A stretch of DNA of 64,000 nt from Cavia porcellus (GCF_034190915.1 NW_026947489.1:63860001-63924000), one strand, 5' to 3'; positions 34,268 to 45,391 are shown, counted from the first letter of the stretch. Numbers and translations: made by a program. Notes: a model not told the origin generated them from the sequence alone.

Positions 34268-34420
34268 CAGGCCAAGCATGGTGGCCCATGCCTGTAATCC
34301 TAGCACTTAGGAGGCTGAGGTAGGATGGTTGCAAGCTCAAGACAAGCGTGGGCTGCAAAGTGAGCTTAAAGCCAGCCTAAACTACATAGAGAGATCCTGT
34401 CTCAAAAAGACAAAAAAATC
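34268..34420 (+). mobile_element. B1-like SINE with full duplication
   Basis: GGCCAAGCATGGTGGCCCAT, GAGCTTAAAGCCAGCC, GATCCTGTCTCAAAAAGAC. Confidence 0.85.
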
Positions 34421-34504
34421 AATAAAACATGAACTACTCAGATGAAAGATACTCACTTCAGCCAGCAACTGAGAAAAATAGAAAAATATATATTACTTTT
34501 TATT

Positions 34505-34875
34505 AGGGTTCTGCAAGCAAAGGGAAAATAAAGGATCGTACACACTAAGGCTCAGCAAAATGGCTGCCACCACGCCAACATAAACGAGCAGCTTTTATTG
34601 AGATAAAGAACAAAGAAATTCAAACTGCACATGCTTAAAATATATGACTTGTTTGTTCCTTGTCCTTATAGGACCTCATGTTTTTACCTTGTGGTGGGGG
34701 CACTGTTTCCAGGCCTACACTTTTTCCCAAAACACTGTGGACCAGATGTGTCCGGGACAAAATGGAGTCAGTGTGGTCTCTCTACAACTTTTAATGTATC
34801 TTTTGCTTTGCTCTGCTAAATCTTGCATACTGAGATATTTTCCTGGAGTGTCTGGAGCAATGTTCTTATTATAAG
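34505..34875 (-). mobile_element. Solo LTR of an endogenous retrovirus (class uncertain)
   Basis: Read on the minus strand, the segment has GACTCCATTTTGTCC, then an AATAAA signal (plus-strand complement at 34594-34599) in CTCAATAAAAGCTGCTCG, then a U5-like tail ending near GCAGAACCCTAA. This is the usual U3-R-U5 arrangement of a retroviral LTR. No internal viral sequence flanks it, so it is a solo or truncated relic. The boundaries are approximate. Confidence 0.5.
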
Positions 34876-34934
34876 GCTAGAATGGTTTTGGTTTGTCTTT
34901 TGTTTTAAGTTAGTTATGCTGTGTTGCTCCTGCA

Positions 34935-35045
34935 AATCTTTAACTCACTCAGAAAGCTGAGGCAGAAGGGTCGCTACAAGTTCAAGGCCAGACTGAACTG
35001 CATAGGAAAACCTCATCTCAAAAAGACAAAACACAAAAAAAGAAG
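34935..35045 (+). mobile_element. B1-like SINE, 5'-truncated
   Basis: AGAAAGCTGAGGCAGAAGGG and CAAGGCCAGACTGAACTGC. Confidence 0.7.
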
Positions 35046-35361
35046 GAAAGAAATTAAAAGATTTAACATCAGTGAACTGTCGTTTTGATGTCACGCAAGA
35101 GTAAAATTGTTAGTGCTAGTATTCTCTTTCTCACTGTTGTGCTTTTCATGTTTCTGTTGCTCTCCCTTTCCCTTGTAGGTTTCATCTATCATAAATCCCC
35201 TGGCACGCACGCGCACACACAAAATCTTAAAAATATACCTTGGTTACTTAAAACTACTTAAATATGTAATATTAGAATATAATTATGTTAATGATACTTG
35301 TGAGGAAATCAACAGTAAAATACGTCATTCATTTTAAATGCAATAATGCTTTTTTTTTTCA

Positions 35362-35622
35362 GTGTGCAGTGCTAGACACTGAACCCAGTTTCATGCATAC
35401 TAAGGAAGCACTCAGCCAGCAAGGCAAGCCCCACCCCACTTCTTTCTTTCTCCCCCACCCCACATCTTTTTGGTTTTTTTGAGACAGGGTCTTGCTGTGT
35501 AGTTCATGGTGACCTTGAATGCACTATGAAGCCCAGACTAACCTCAGTCTCGTGGCGGATCCTCTTTCCTCTGCCCCCCAAGTACTGGGTCTACAGGCAT
35601 GTGCCACTCTGCCTGGCCCCCA
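35362..35622 (-). mobile_element. B1+ID dimer, antisense
   Basis: TAGACACTGAACCCAGTTTC (ID) then TTTTGAGACAGGGTCTTGCT and ACAGGCATGTGCCACTCTG (B1). Confidence 0.7.
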
Positions 35623-35889
35623 CTTCACATTTTTAAATGAAAAGTCAATAGAGTCTTGACAGTGAATAGAAAATACTGTGTAAGACACAGCTAGTCTGAG
35701 CTCATAAGGAGAAAGATTCAAAGACTATGAGTTAGATTACATTGCTGTTTTCACAAAGATAATAGTTTTTTGTATTCTCTGTGTTGTATTTCATTTTAGG
35801 AAATGCTTAATTGCATTGATTCTTAATAACAAATCATTACAGATTTGTTGTTTACAATGTTAAAACAGCTTTTAATATCAAGTCATTAC

Positions 35890-36078
35890 TTTTTTGGTTT
35901 TTTGTTTTATTTTTGGTTGGTTGGTTGGTTTGTGTTTGAGACAGGATTTCATGATGCTCTTCAAACTGGCCTTGAACTCACTTTGTAGCCAAGACTGGCC
36001 TCTCCCTCAGAGCAATCCTCCTGCGTCAGCCTCCTGAGTACTGGGATTACAAGCATGTACTACTATGCCCAGCCATTC
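35890..36078 (-). mobile_element. B1-like SINE with full duplication
   Basis: (TTGG)n tail, TTGAGACAGGATTTCATGAT, GCCTTGAACTCACTTTGTAG, GGGATTACAAGCATGTAC. Confidence 0.8.
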
Positions 36079-36254
36079 TTACTACTTAGTCCATTTCTGT
36101 TGCACTGTGCACAGTGAGTTGGCACACATCAGACTAGGACTCAAGACCTAGCAAGTAATTTCTAGGTCATACTAGGATTTCATAGGTACTCTGTTTAAAG
36201 CCAGCTTAGTCCCATCATGGGTGAGGAATTCTGTTGAAACAGATCCTTAATGGT

Positions 36255-36368
36255 TGGTTTCTTTGAGACATGGTCTCACAGTGGAGCCCAGGCTGATCTC
36301 CAGCTCAGCTGGGACCTCCTGTCTCAGCCACCTGAGTGATGAGATTAAAGGCCTGCACCACTTTGTCC
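36255..36368 (-). mobile_element. B1-like SINE, partial
   Basis: TTTGAGACATGGTCTCACAG and CCTCCTGTCTCAGCCACCTG. Confidence 0.7.
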
Positions 36369-36464
36369 ATCTTTTCATCTGGTTTTTATTATTGACATGA
36401 AGCCATTTAAGCAAATCCAAGAGAAGCATTCACTTATGTTGCAACATATAAGTTAAGAAGACAG

Positions 36465-36650
36465 GTAAGTGTGGCGTGGTGGTACATACCCGTAACACCA
36501 GCTCTCTGAGTGCCTGAGGCTTGAGGCTTGTTTGTTTGAGGCCAGTTTCATCAAATTAGTGATTCTCTAAATGTTTAAAAAAAAAAAAATTTAAAAGGGC
36601 TGGAGATTTATTAGCTCAGTATGAAAGACCCTGGTTTCAAACTTTAGTTG
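36465..36650 (+). mobile_element. B1+ID dimer, degraded
   Basis: GTGGCGTGGTGGTACATACC (B1) and GGGCTGGAGATTTATTAGCT (ID). Confidence 0.6.
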
Positions 36651-36794
36651 TGGAGGGTCGGGAGGGGAGGTTACGCCTTAAATATTAACCAAATACAGGT
36701 TTCTCTGCAGTAACATTGCATTTATTTAATATGTTTAGGGATTTTCTACCCTTTTTCACCCTTTTATTTTATTTTATTTTATTTGTTTAGTTAG

Positions 36795-36900
36795 CTAGTT
36801 AGTTAGGCAAGTCCTTTCTAAATTGCTCAGACTGGACTCAAACTCAAACTCGCTCCTACCTCAGCCTCTGAGAGTGCTGCATTGCAAGCAGACACCACTC
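36795..36900 (-). mobile_element. B1-like SINE, degraded, next to (ATTTT)n
   Basis: AAATTGCTCAGACTGGACTC and CTACCTCAGCCTCTG. Confidence 0.55.
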
Positions 36901-37254
36901 CTTCCAAGTTTTCTGTTGCTTTTAAAGAGGTCCTTTTGTGTGGTCACTCAGCATGAAAAGAATTTATTGTTACCATTTGAAGATACTTCATATATTCAGA
37001 TTCAAATTGACATTTTAAAGGTTTACAGTTAGCAGACTACTTGTGATTAGCCTTTCAGTTTCCTTTTCCTTTAATCATAAATAGCTTTCTTGGGGAAAAG
37101 ACCTGTGAAGCAACAATGGCTCAGGAATGTTCAGAGTTTTAAAGCTTTGTCTTTTTACTCTTGAAATCCAAGTGATAGGAATTGAACTTTTCTTCTTTTA
37201 CATCTGGTGTTGGGAAAATGTTCCTTGCTTATTTTATTCTATTTTATTTTATTG

Positions 37255-37442
37255 TATTGTGGTTCTAGGGATCGAATCCAGGACCTTTACCATGAACTTC
37301 ATCCCTTCCCAGTCTTTTTTAAATTTTGAGGCAGGGTCTTGCTAAGTCACTAAGTCACCAAGGGTAGGCTCTAATTTTGAACCTCCTACTTCAGCCTCCC
37401 AGAAGGCTGAGGTTACAAGTATGAGCTACCACATCCAGCTCA
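37255..37442 (-). mobile_element. B1+ID dimer, antisense
   Basis: TTCTAGGGATCGAATCCAGG (ID) then TTTTGAGGCAGGGTCTTGCT (B1). Its tail is (ATTTT)n. Confidence 0.7.
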
Positions 37443-37884
37443 TAATTGATTTATTTCTAACAAAAAAAGCAGAAAATTATACAGGGTTACTTTTTGTATA
37501 TGTTTGTTACTTATTTACGTAGAGTTAGAGAATTAAACCATCCTGTCAGTCACTTAGATTATGAAATAAATTATAGAAGTTATGAAATATGAATATAAAG
37601 AAATGAAACTGTTAAAAGGAATGGTTTTATACAGATTTTTTTTTAAATGAAGGCTGACCTTTGAGGAAGTATCAACTTGAGTTTGCTACATTTTTTTCAA
37701 AAATACAAAACTATTAAAGTGAAATACTAATTTTCTTTGGTGTTTTACTTGAACATTGACTATCATACTAACTTATTTGGTAATCTTTTCCTTTAAAATA
37801 CTGTTTATTATTGGAGCGCATTTTCACTTGGCTTATTTTACTTAGACTTTTAAAAAAAACAGCAAATATTGTTACAAATCGCTC

Positions 37885-38042
37885 TTTTTTTTTTTTTTTT
37901 TTTTTTTTAGGGTCTTGCTATGTAGTTCAGGCTCCTCTTCAATTCATTATGTGTAGCCCAAGCTGGCTTTAAACTCATACTTCTCCTACTTCAGTCTCCT
38001 GAAGGCTGAGATTACAGGTGTGCATTTCCATGCCTGGCTGCT
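37885..38042 (-). mobile_element. B1-like SINE
   Basis: A 24-base T tract, GGGTCTTGCTATGTAGTTCA, and TACAGGTGTGCATTTCCATG. Confidence 0.75.
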
Positions 38043-38164
38043 GAAGTTCTTTCAGACTTTATAAGGGGGAAAGTTTTTGGATGGTGATAGGAGGCAAGTG
38101 TGACTATTTTAGAGTAGAGTTCACTGACAAATCCATCAAATAAATTTTCCCTCTGTATTTTAAA

Positions 38165-38290
38165 AGCATGAGGGAGGTAAGCATAGTGGTGCACACTTGT
38201 AATCCTGGCACTTAGGAGGCTGAGGCAGAACTTCAGTGAGTTTAAGGCCCGCCTGAATATACATTAAGACGCCATCTTTAAAAATAAGAA
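38165..38290 (+). mobile_element. B1-like SINE
   Basis: GTAAGCATAGTGGTGCACAC and CACTTAGGAGGCTGAGGCAG. Confidence 0.75.
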
Positions 38291-38407
38291 TACATATATT
38301 TTTTTAACCAACATGAAAAGAGCTGTGAAATTATATAGATAATAAAAAAGCACTGAAACTTTACTCCCCCCCCCAAAAAAAAAAAGAAAGAACTTTTAAA
38401 ACTATAG

Positions 38408-38570
38408 GATAGGAGGCTAGGCGTGGTGACTCATGCTTGTAATTCCAGTAATTGAGAAGCTGAGGCAGGAGGATCATCACCATGTACTCAAGGGCAGTGT
38501 AAGCTACATAGTGAGTTCAGGCAGCCTGAACCGTATAGCAAGACCCAAACCTATAGGGTAGGGAAAAAAA
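38408..38570 (+). mobile_element. B1-like SINE with duplication
   Basis: GGCTAGGCGTGGTGACTCAT, GAAGCTGAGGCAGGAGGAT, GAGTTCAGGCAGCCTGAACC. Confidence 0.8.
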
Positions 38571-38756
38571 GGAAAATTACATTTAATGTATAAAATATTC
38601 TAGATAACTAGAGAATAGTTTTGGTAAAATCTGGAGCCCTCGACATTTGGTAGAGTGCTTGAAGGCCATGGCTTCTCTTAGGACACCTAAAAAAATTTTA
38701 AATGCTTTGAAGACCTCAAGAAGTTTTATTTGTGTGACTTTAAAATGAATTTAATG

Positions 38757-38835
38757 GATGGAGATACTAGTTCACAGCACAGTGCCTGCCCTGTGAGTGC
38801 GAGTTTGTGAGTTTGAGCCCCACTGCCAAAAAAAT
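38757..38835 (+). mobile_element. Divergent ID-like SINE
   Basis: GAGATACTAGTTCACAGCAC, GAGTTTGAGCCCCACTGCC, A tail. Confidence 0.55.
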
Positions 38836-38864
38836 TTTAAATGAATTTAAAGTATTTTTATTTA

Positions 38865-38956
38865 TCTATTTATTTATTTTTTTAGTATTGGGGATCAGGC
38901 TCATGACCTCACACTTGCTAGGCAGGTCCTTATGTTGTGGAGCTAAATCCCCGGCC
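38865..38956 (-). mobile_element. Older ID SINE, antisense
   Basis: TTTA-repeat tail, GGGGATCAGGCTCATGACC, and GGAGCTAAATCCCCGGCC. Confidence 0.7.
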
Positions 38957-39136
38957 AAATGAATTTAAAATAAAAAAACAAGAAAATAAATGAGTTACTT
39001 CACCATTGTAAAATGTGTTTGATTTGGTACAAGTACTAATATAGTGCTTCATAAAAGTAGAAGAGATATAATTATACAGAAACTTTCCCTAACAAAGGAG
39101 AATAATATTAAGGAATAATTTTCCCCCTTTGGGATA

Positions 39137-39138
<2 letters not shown>

Positions 39139-39173
<35 letters not shown>

Positions 39174-39212
39174 GTCTTTTTGAGACAAGGTCTCACTATG
39201 CAGTTCAGGCAG
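39139..39212 (-). mobile_element. Severely truncated B1 with 34-base T tract
   Basis: The T tract (39139-39172) followed by GGTCTTTTTGAGACAAGGTC and CAGTTCAGGC only. Confidence 0.7.
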
Positions 39213-39754
39213 AGACTTTTTGTTATTTTCATAACATTGGAAAGGAAAAAAAATCAAGAAAATGCTCCATCACACTGCGTATTCAACTACCATTTATTTC
39301 TTGTAATGAAAACTATGCAGATTTTGTGTTAGCTTAATTTCAGTTAATGTTCATAGACTACCTGATATTTAATGGTAAAAATGTTATTTCTGAGAGTATT
39401 GTGAAAGACCTGGAAAAAATTACAGGAACTGAAAGTAGCATGGTCACTATGTGTTGAATACATAATGACATTGATGAAATCCCTTCTTCCTAGCTGACTC
39501 GCACCATTTCTGAAATACAGAACTCCCTGTGTAAAAGGCACTTTACTTGTTTCCCTTATACTACATGCCAGCTTCAAAATCACTTTCTACTGGTTAAGAA
39601 GCTTTCTGCTTTACTTGATTTGATAGCTTAGCTCCTCACTCAAAGGAAGATGTCCCACACCCTTAATGCTAACAGACCTGGGGGTAGGGGCAGGCATCTT
39701 AAAGAACAAGGACTCTATTTTTCTTTGTTCAAACTGAATTGCTGTTGAGAGATC

Positions 39755-39915
39755 CTATCCTGGCCCAGCATGATAGCACCCTCCTGTAATCCCAGCACTT
39801 GGGAGGCTGAGATAGGAAAATCGTTGCAAGTTTGAGACCAGCCTGGGCTACAAAGTGAGCCCAAAGCCTGCCTGAACTGCATAGTGAGACCCTGTCTCAA
39901 AAAGACAAAAAGAAA
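39755..39915 (+). mobile_element. B1-like SINE with full duplication
   Basis: CCCAGCATGATAGCACCCTC, AATCCCAGCACTTGGGAGGC, GAGACCCTGTCTCAAAAAGA. Confidence 0.85.
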
Positions 39916-40094
39916 ATATCCTGTCCCAAAGAGGGAAAATTATTCCTTATTATTCTCCTTTGTTAGGAAAAGTCTCTGTATAATTATCTCTCTTCTACTT
40001 TTAAATAGGTATGTATGTACATATATCTGTGTAGTTGAAAATGCCATCTGTGTGAAATGATGGCACCGTTAGTCACATGATTTAAATAAGATTT

Positions 40095-40217
40095 TGAGCT
40101 GAGCATGATGGCAGGCACCTGTAATCCCAGCATTTGGGAAGTTGTGGCAGGAGGATTGCCATGAGTTTGAGGTCAGCCTAGACTATGTAATGAGACTGTC
40201 TCTCAAAAAAAAAAAAA
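40095..40217 (+). mobile_element. B1-like SINE, single unit
   Basis: TGAGCATGATGGCAGGCACC, GAGGTCAGCCTAGACTATG, A tail. Confidence 0.8.
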
Positions 40218-40911
40218 GTTGATATCATAAAGAATAATGGTCACCAGCATCTGGGAATGATATGAGGGGAGGAGGTATGGAGGAAGATAGTTAACAGGAC
40301 AGGGTTGCACTTGGGCAGGAAGAATAACTTCCACAGTTCAATAGCCCAGAATGATAAATGGTTTACAATGGGTGAGTAGTCCAAGATAGCTGGTAGAAAA
40401 GATTTTGAATCTTACAAAGTCAAAGAAATGGTAAGTGATGCCATTTGCAGGAAGATAGATGACACTCAAAACAATCATGTGCAACAAAGTAACTTAGGCT
40501 CAGAAATTTAAATGGCAGGTGTTTTCCCTTGTATAAAAAATCTAAAATAGAAGTAGAAAAACAATATAAAGGAGATGGTAGGAAGCTAAAAGGTAGACTC
40601 TTGCAGATGGTGAAAGAATCAGGCACAGGAGGATTAAGGAATTGAAAGTGAACAATTCCCCAAAGTGAACATCACTTCTTTATTAGAAACATGCACTTCA
40701 GAAAGAAACAAATGATAAATGTCCAAGGTGACAGATCAGTAACCCTGACCCGATCACCACACATTTTATACTAGTATGGAAATGTCACTGGTCTGCCTAA
40801 ATATATGCAGTTACTACATGTCAATAAAAGATTAAAAGTTTTTTAACATATGTTGTAATAGAAAACTTTTCCTCTGTGTATTTTACTTGAATACTGTATT
40901 TATTGAAAATA

Positions 40912-41180
40912 TGAGGCTGTAGATGTAGCTCAGTGGTAGAACCACTTCCGTAGTAGGCACCAATACCCCAAGTTAAATCCCCCCTGCACAAAGAGAACTT
41001 TCATCTTGAGCTGGGAATCATAAGTCAAAACAGAAAATACTCTTTGCTGCCGTGGTTCAGTTGTTGAATATGAAATCTGATGTGGGAGAGGTGACACACA
41101 TCTGTCTCTGGATTAAAAATACGTAGGGCTGGGAATGGAGCTCAAAGCAAGGGCACTGGGTTCAATTCCTAGTACCACAA
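40912..41180 (+). mobile_element. Two divergent ID-like SINEs
   Basis: GCTGTAGATGTAGCTCAGTG (40914-40990) and GGGCTGGGAATGGAGCTC (41127-41180). Confidence 0.6.
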
Positions 41181-41259
41181 AGAGTTAAAAGAAGTAAATT
41201 AGACATAACTTCTTTACTGAAACAATAAACTTACTCCCCATTTTAAAACATTATGACAG

Positions 41260-41405
41260 AACTGGGCATAGTGGTACTTACCTATACTCCTAGCACTCTA
41301 GTGGCTAAAACGGAAGGATCTCTGAGTTAAGGCCAGCCTGGGCTACATAGTGAGTTCAAGGCCAGCCTGAACTACATAGCAAGTTTCTGTGTCCAAAAAA
41401 GAAAA
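41260..41405 (+). mobile_element. B1-like SINE with full duplication
   Basis: CTGGGCATAGTGGTACTTAC, AAGGCCAGCCTGGGCTACAT, AAGGCCAGCCTGAACTACAT. Confidence 0.85.
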
Positions 41406-42151
41406 CAGATTGAATTTGAAAAAGTTGCATTATGCATATATTTATATCACTGTCAGTATATCAATATGCTGGAAAAAGAAAATCAAGGAAATAAACTAGC
41501 CAGCTCATTGCATATTCATCATGGAGAGAAGTGGCGTAGTAGAATAAAAAAGCACTAATTTCAGAGTCTGAAAATTGACACATCCTATATTTTTTCTTTC
41601 CTAACATGGTATCTTGAGCTTTTTGTTTTGTGGTCTGCATTGAGTACAGTTCTGCTGCTCACCCTAGATGCCAAGATTGTTGCAAATCTCAGATATAATA
41701 AAATATGAAAAATGCAGTATTATTTTACTCTTTAGGTGATGTATGCTCAGTTCGTGCCATCTAACTTTTCCCTCATCTGGCTCCCAATCAATAGAGGTGT
41801 CTTCACTGACTGTCTTGAAATCTGTTTTCCCCACCCTGCTGTTAAACTGTGGACGAAGTCTGACAAATTGAGAAGGAAAAAGAAAAAGATGTGGTAGACC
41901 AGTATTCCAACAGAATGAGGTCGTAAAATCAAAAAGCAAAATAGGAGAAAGAAAAAAAGAATGAGTTCATGGTTAATTTGCAATATTTTTGTTTAGCCCT
42001 AGAAAATCTAGAAAGAATCCTAAAAATAGAGTGGTGTTTCAGTTTATTTTTATTTTAAATATGGTAAGACTGTAAAGATACAATAGTCAATGAAAAATGT
42101 CCTCGCATGTTTCCCAGTGAATCGCCTGCTCTGATGTTGTTGTTGCTCATC

Positions 42152-42158
42152 TGACTCA
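42152..42158. promoter_or_regulatory. AP-1/Maf-like site 102 bp upstream of an exon
   Basis: GCTCATCTGACTCATTAG contains an exact AP-1 heptamer at a short distance from the acceptor at 42260. The surrounding 42060-42240 is non-repetitive. The function is unknown. Confidence 0.18.
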
Positions 42159-42260
42159 TTAGATGAATCAAGGCTTTAAGACTGTAAACTATTTCTTAAA
42201 GAGCCATCTTTCCTTCTCCATGTTCTTTTCAGTAATGTTTTAAAATTCTCCTCTTTACAG

Positions 42261-42341
42261 GACTTTCCTTCACGAGCTAAACTGGCAGTTCAAAGACTTG
42301 TACAGAAGGTTGGATTTTTTGGAATATTGGCCTGTGCTTCT
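42261..42341 (+). CDS. VMP1: VMP1 coding exon (homologous to human exon 9)
   Basis: The exon is 81 bases, 27 codons, phase 0 to phase 0. The acceptor is cctctttacag and the donor is TCT|gtaagt. It encodes [20 protein letters not shown] followed by GILACAS, a basic amphipathic helix leading into a hydrophobic membrane segment. Two residues differ from recalled human VMP1: Pro for Ala at the third codon and Arg for Lys at the twelfth. The exon lies behind a 25.9-kb intron, the longest complete one here. It is small and frame-neutral, so skipping it would keep the reading frame while removing the start of a membrane helix. Confidence 0.96.
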
Positions 42342-42840
42342 GTAAGTGGATTGTATTAAAAATGAGAAAGTTCAGTAAATGAGTGGGATTATATTTTGAT
42401 CAGTTTGTTTTTAAAGTAATACTGCTAAATGAAACAAAAATGCTGCATCAAAAATGGATATAAACTTTGTGAATCAGTATTATTCACTGAATGAGTTGTC
42501 TTTTGTTCAGTAATTTCAGAAACTTGTTTACTGACTTGTAAGTATTTCATCACACAATGATAACTTCAGATCTAAAGGACTTGATTCAGTAAGAACAAAA
42601 GAAAACAAATCCATTCTTCCACTGAATTTAGAATTAAGTATATTTAACCATACTGATGACCTCATTCTTTCCACAAAGTTGTGGACAGGAAGTCTTTTTC
42701 TAAAATTCCAAGTAGTATTGGTTACAAGGAGGAATTCATGAGTTGGGTGAGACAGTGCACCGTGTAATCCTTAAAATTGAGGCAGGAGGCAGGAAGATTG
42801 CAAGTTCAAACCCAGCCTTGTGCAATTTACCAAAACCCTG

Positions 42841-43226
42841 TTGTCTTAGTTTTCTGGTTGATGAAACAAAAGCCATACCACCCAAAGTTAAAGAAGAAAA
42901 AGTGTATTTGGCTTATGGTTTGTAGAGGTTTCAGTTCATAATCAGCTGGCTCCAAGGCAGGGTGGCTTGTTAGAGGGAGGTCACAGAGGAAGACAACAGT
43001 TCATGCAAAGCAACAAGGAAGAGCAAGACAAGCCTCTTTCTGTCCCTCATTGTATCCAGTCTACTGGGATTAAGGTGGTTGCCAGTCCACATCCTTAATC
43101 CAAGTTTCCCTTCATTTTATCATTGCACCAATAATCAGTCACACACACTCTAAGATTCAGCCACCTCTAAAGAAACGCTGTGATGCATGAGGCTTTGGAG
43201 ACACATCCAGACCTAACAACTGTCTT
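42841..43226 (-). mobile_element. MaLR-type LTR relic
   Basis: GTCTTAGTTTTCTGGTTGAT, then GTATTTGGCTTATGGTTTG, a purine-rich middle and ACACTCTAAGATTCAGCCAC match the reverse orientation of a MaLR-type LTR. It is divergent, and only the LTR is present. Confidence 0.55.
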
Positions 43227-43714
43227 AAAAAAAAAAAAGATCCTCCTTACCCCACCTCATGGTTGGGATATATCTCGGTGTGCTGCTTTGGGTTCAATCT
43301 CTCAGCACTGAGGAAAAAAAATCAAGAAGGAAAAGGATGAATTCATATAAACCTGTCTTAAGGATCTTAACTCCTGGCTAGGGAGTGGAAATATCTGCCA
43401 AAGTTAAGGACATTTTTGGCTATGGTGAACTAAAAAGCTACTTTTTGTCTAAAATTTATATCTTAATTGTCTTAAATCTCAGATTTGTGAAATTGACATT
43501 CCTTTGAAAGTTGTGTTTATCCTGATGAAGTGGCTGTTTTTAAGGTGGAATACTTTGATCAGTTTTTTTTAGTAGCCTATATGTAGTTGTTGCTAATTCA
43601 GTGGCAGATTTAATGAGAGTAACTAGGCATCTGGTTGATAAAAGCTGTGATTATAAATTCACAAAGTTATTTTCTGCTGATATATAGCTACTTCATCATA
43701 CACTAAGACATGAT

Positions 43715-43862
43715 CCAAGTGTAGTGGCATGTTCTCATAATCCCAGCACTTCAGAGGCTAAGGCAAGAGGATGGTTGTGAGTTCAGTCAGCCTGGGTACA
43801 TAGTGCAGGACAGGCTGAACTTACAGGCAAGAGCCTGTCTAAAAAAGCCTTAGACAAAACAG
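43715..43862 (+). mobile_element. B1-like SINE
   Basis: TCCAAGTGTAGTGGCATGTT, AATCCCAGCACTTCAGAGGC, AGAGCCTGTCT. Confidence 0.8.
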
Positions 43863-44204
43863 CAACGATACTAGAACATTAACAGTACATCTTTGAGCTT
43901 TTTCTACTTTGATAAAGCAAATGATCAAAAGCTAGGACATTTGATGATGATATTTATAATGTACTGTTAGCATTATAAAGATTCTAAAATATGCATGTGC
44001 CTAAATTACTATATATCTTGCTCCTGAGAATACTAGGAATTTTCATAGTCTAAGGTTTTAATGCATCTCTTCATCACAATATTGATCACAACTATTTGAG
44101 CAAGTAATAGAAGCACTGTAGAGTTGTGTGGTAGGAAGAAAGTGAGTAGGGTTATAACCTTATTATGCTTATTAGTTACATAATCTTAGTCAAGTTCTAT
44201 TTGA

Positions 44205-44287
44205 ACACCAGTTGTCTTTTTCTTTCTTCCTTTCTTTCCATCCTTTCTTTTTCCTTCCTCCCTCCCTGTCTCCCTTCCTTCCTTTTT
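44205..44287. repeat. Polypyrimidine tract (CTTT/CCTT/CCCT-rich)
   Basis: About 80 bases almost free of purines on the plus strand, in the tail position of an antisense SINE. Confidence 0.85.
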
Positions 44288-44465
44288 CAGACAGGGTTTC
44301 ACTGTGTAGTTTAGGCTGGCTTTGAACTTGTATAGCCTTGAACTCATCATCCTGATGCTGTGCCCAACTTCTCATTTTTCTCCCCCGCTGCACCCCGCCT
44401 TTCTTTCTCTCCAGGTGCTGGGGATTAAATCTAGGACCTTCACACTAAGCTATATCCACAGCTTC
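44280..44465 (-). mobile_element. B1 fragment and ID fragment, antisense
   Basis: TTTCAGACAGGGTTTCACTG (B1, 44286-44355) and GGTGCTGGGGATTAAATCTA to CTATATCCACAGC (ID, 44414-44463). Confidence 0.6.
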
Positions 44466-44489
44466 TTGTACAATTTTGTTTTGAAAACT

Positions 44490-44725
44490 AGATATGGTGG
44501 CACACACCTGTAATCCCAACATTCAGGAGGCTGAGCCAAGAGGATCCCTGCGAGTTCAAGGCCAGTCTGCACTACACAGAAAGACCTTATCTCAAAAAAT
44601 AAAGCAAAATAAATTTATTTTTGTTTGGAGTCAGAGTCTCACTAAATTACGAAGGCTTGAGTTTGTAGTCCTCTTGCCCCAGCCTCCCAAAGCACGAAGA
44701 TTATCAGTTTGTGCTCCTACAGCTG
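44490..44725. mobile_element. Inverted pair of B1-like SINEs
   Basis: Plus-strand B1 44490-44600 (GATATGGTGGCACACACCTG ... CTTATCTCAAAAA), then minus-strand B1 44625-44725 (GGAGTCAGAGTCTCACTAAA ... CAGCCTCCCAAAGC). Confidence 0.75.
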
Positions 44726-45027
44726 GTTCCAAATTCTAATTTGTAAAAATGGACCAATAAAATACTCACTGCAAAGGCCAATATGAAGATTAAGAAAAAT
44801 ATATGTGAAATAGTTAATACAGTGCCTCATATACGTGGTCAGCTGTTTTTTGTTGTGATATTCTGGGAATAAAAAAATCAAAGCTGGGCTAGGAAAATAG
44901 TTTATTGTTCGGGTTGCCACCAACATGTGGTTCAATCCCTAGAACTGAAAAAGAAAGAAAAGAAAAAGTTTTATTTTCTCTCCTCGAGAATCCTGAAGTG
45001 TACTGAGACTGTTGAAATGCAGGGCTG

Positions 45028-45135
45028 TGTCTGGCCAGAGATTTAGCTCAGTGGTGTAAGCACCTGCCTGGGCAAACACAAGGTCATGAGTTCAATCCCT
45101 GGTACAAAAAAAAAAGAAAGAAAGAAAGAAAAGCA
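45028..45135 (+). mobile_element. Older ID SINE with purine tail
   Basis: CCAGAGATTTAGCTCAGTGG through CAATCCCTGGTAC, then A/AAAG repeats. Confidence 0.75.
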
Positions 45136-45221
45136 GGGATATGTAAACGTACTGTAAGCCCAGAATAATGGTATTAGGATAAGATCCCTTTCAGATTGTA
45201 ATGATTTGCATTTAGGGGCCA

Positions 45222-45370
45222 AAGAATGAACTCAGAAGCCACACTGCTTGATTCAAATGTGCTCTGCTGCCAGTTACCCGGGACAGATTGCTTTACCTGC
45301 CTCGCCACTTTCACCTGTAAAATGGGTATCATGGTATCATACAATGTTGTAGTAGTTAATGATAGGCCCC
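45222..45370 (+). mobile_element. MIR SINE relic
   Basis: GAACTCAGAAGCCACACTGC and GATTCAAATGTGCTCTGC give the MIR head and core; CACCTGTAAAATGGGTAT is the diagnostic CATCTGTAAAATGGGGAT core segment. It ends at the head of a young ID cluster. Confidence 0.75.
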
Positions 45371-45391
45371 TCCAATACTACCAAAGTCCAC

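Larger units (their letters stand above)
16331..42260 (+). other. VMP1: VMP1 intron (25.9 kb)
   Basis: The longest complete intron in the window. B1/ID density is high in 16.5-25.9 kb and 31-41.4 kb. A relatively SINE-poor zone at 25.9-30.8 kb contains an L2 3' end and a unique island (29360-30180). Unannotated AT-rich stretches without recognised content include 17580-18130, 18540-19020, 20670-21120, 21480-21790, 21910-22430, 22540-23100, 24720-25180, 25860-27120, 28630-29360, 30180-30860, 31250-31690, 32860-33060, 33190-33680, 35050-35340, 37450-37860, 38990-39130, 39215-39750, 40220-40910 and 41410-42100. Confidence 0.9.
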
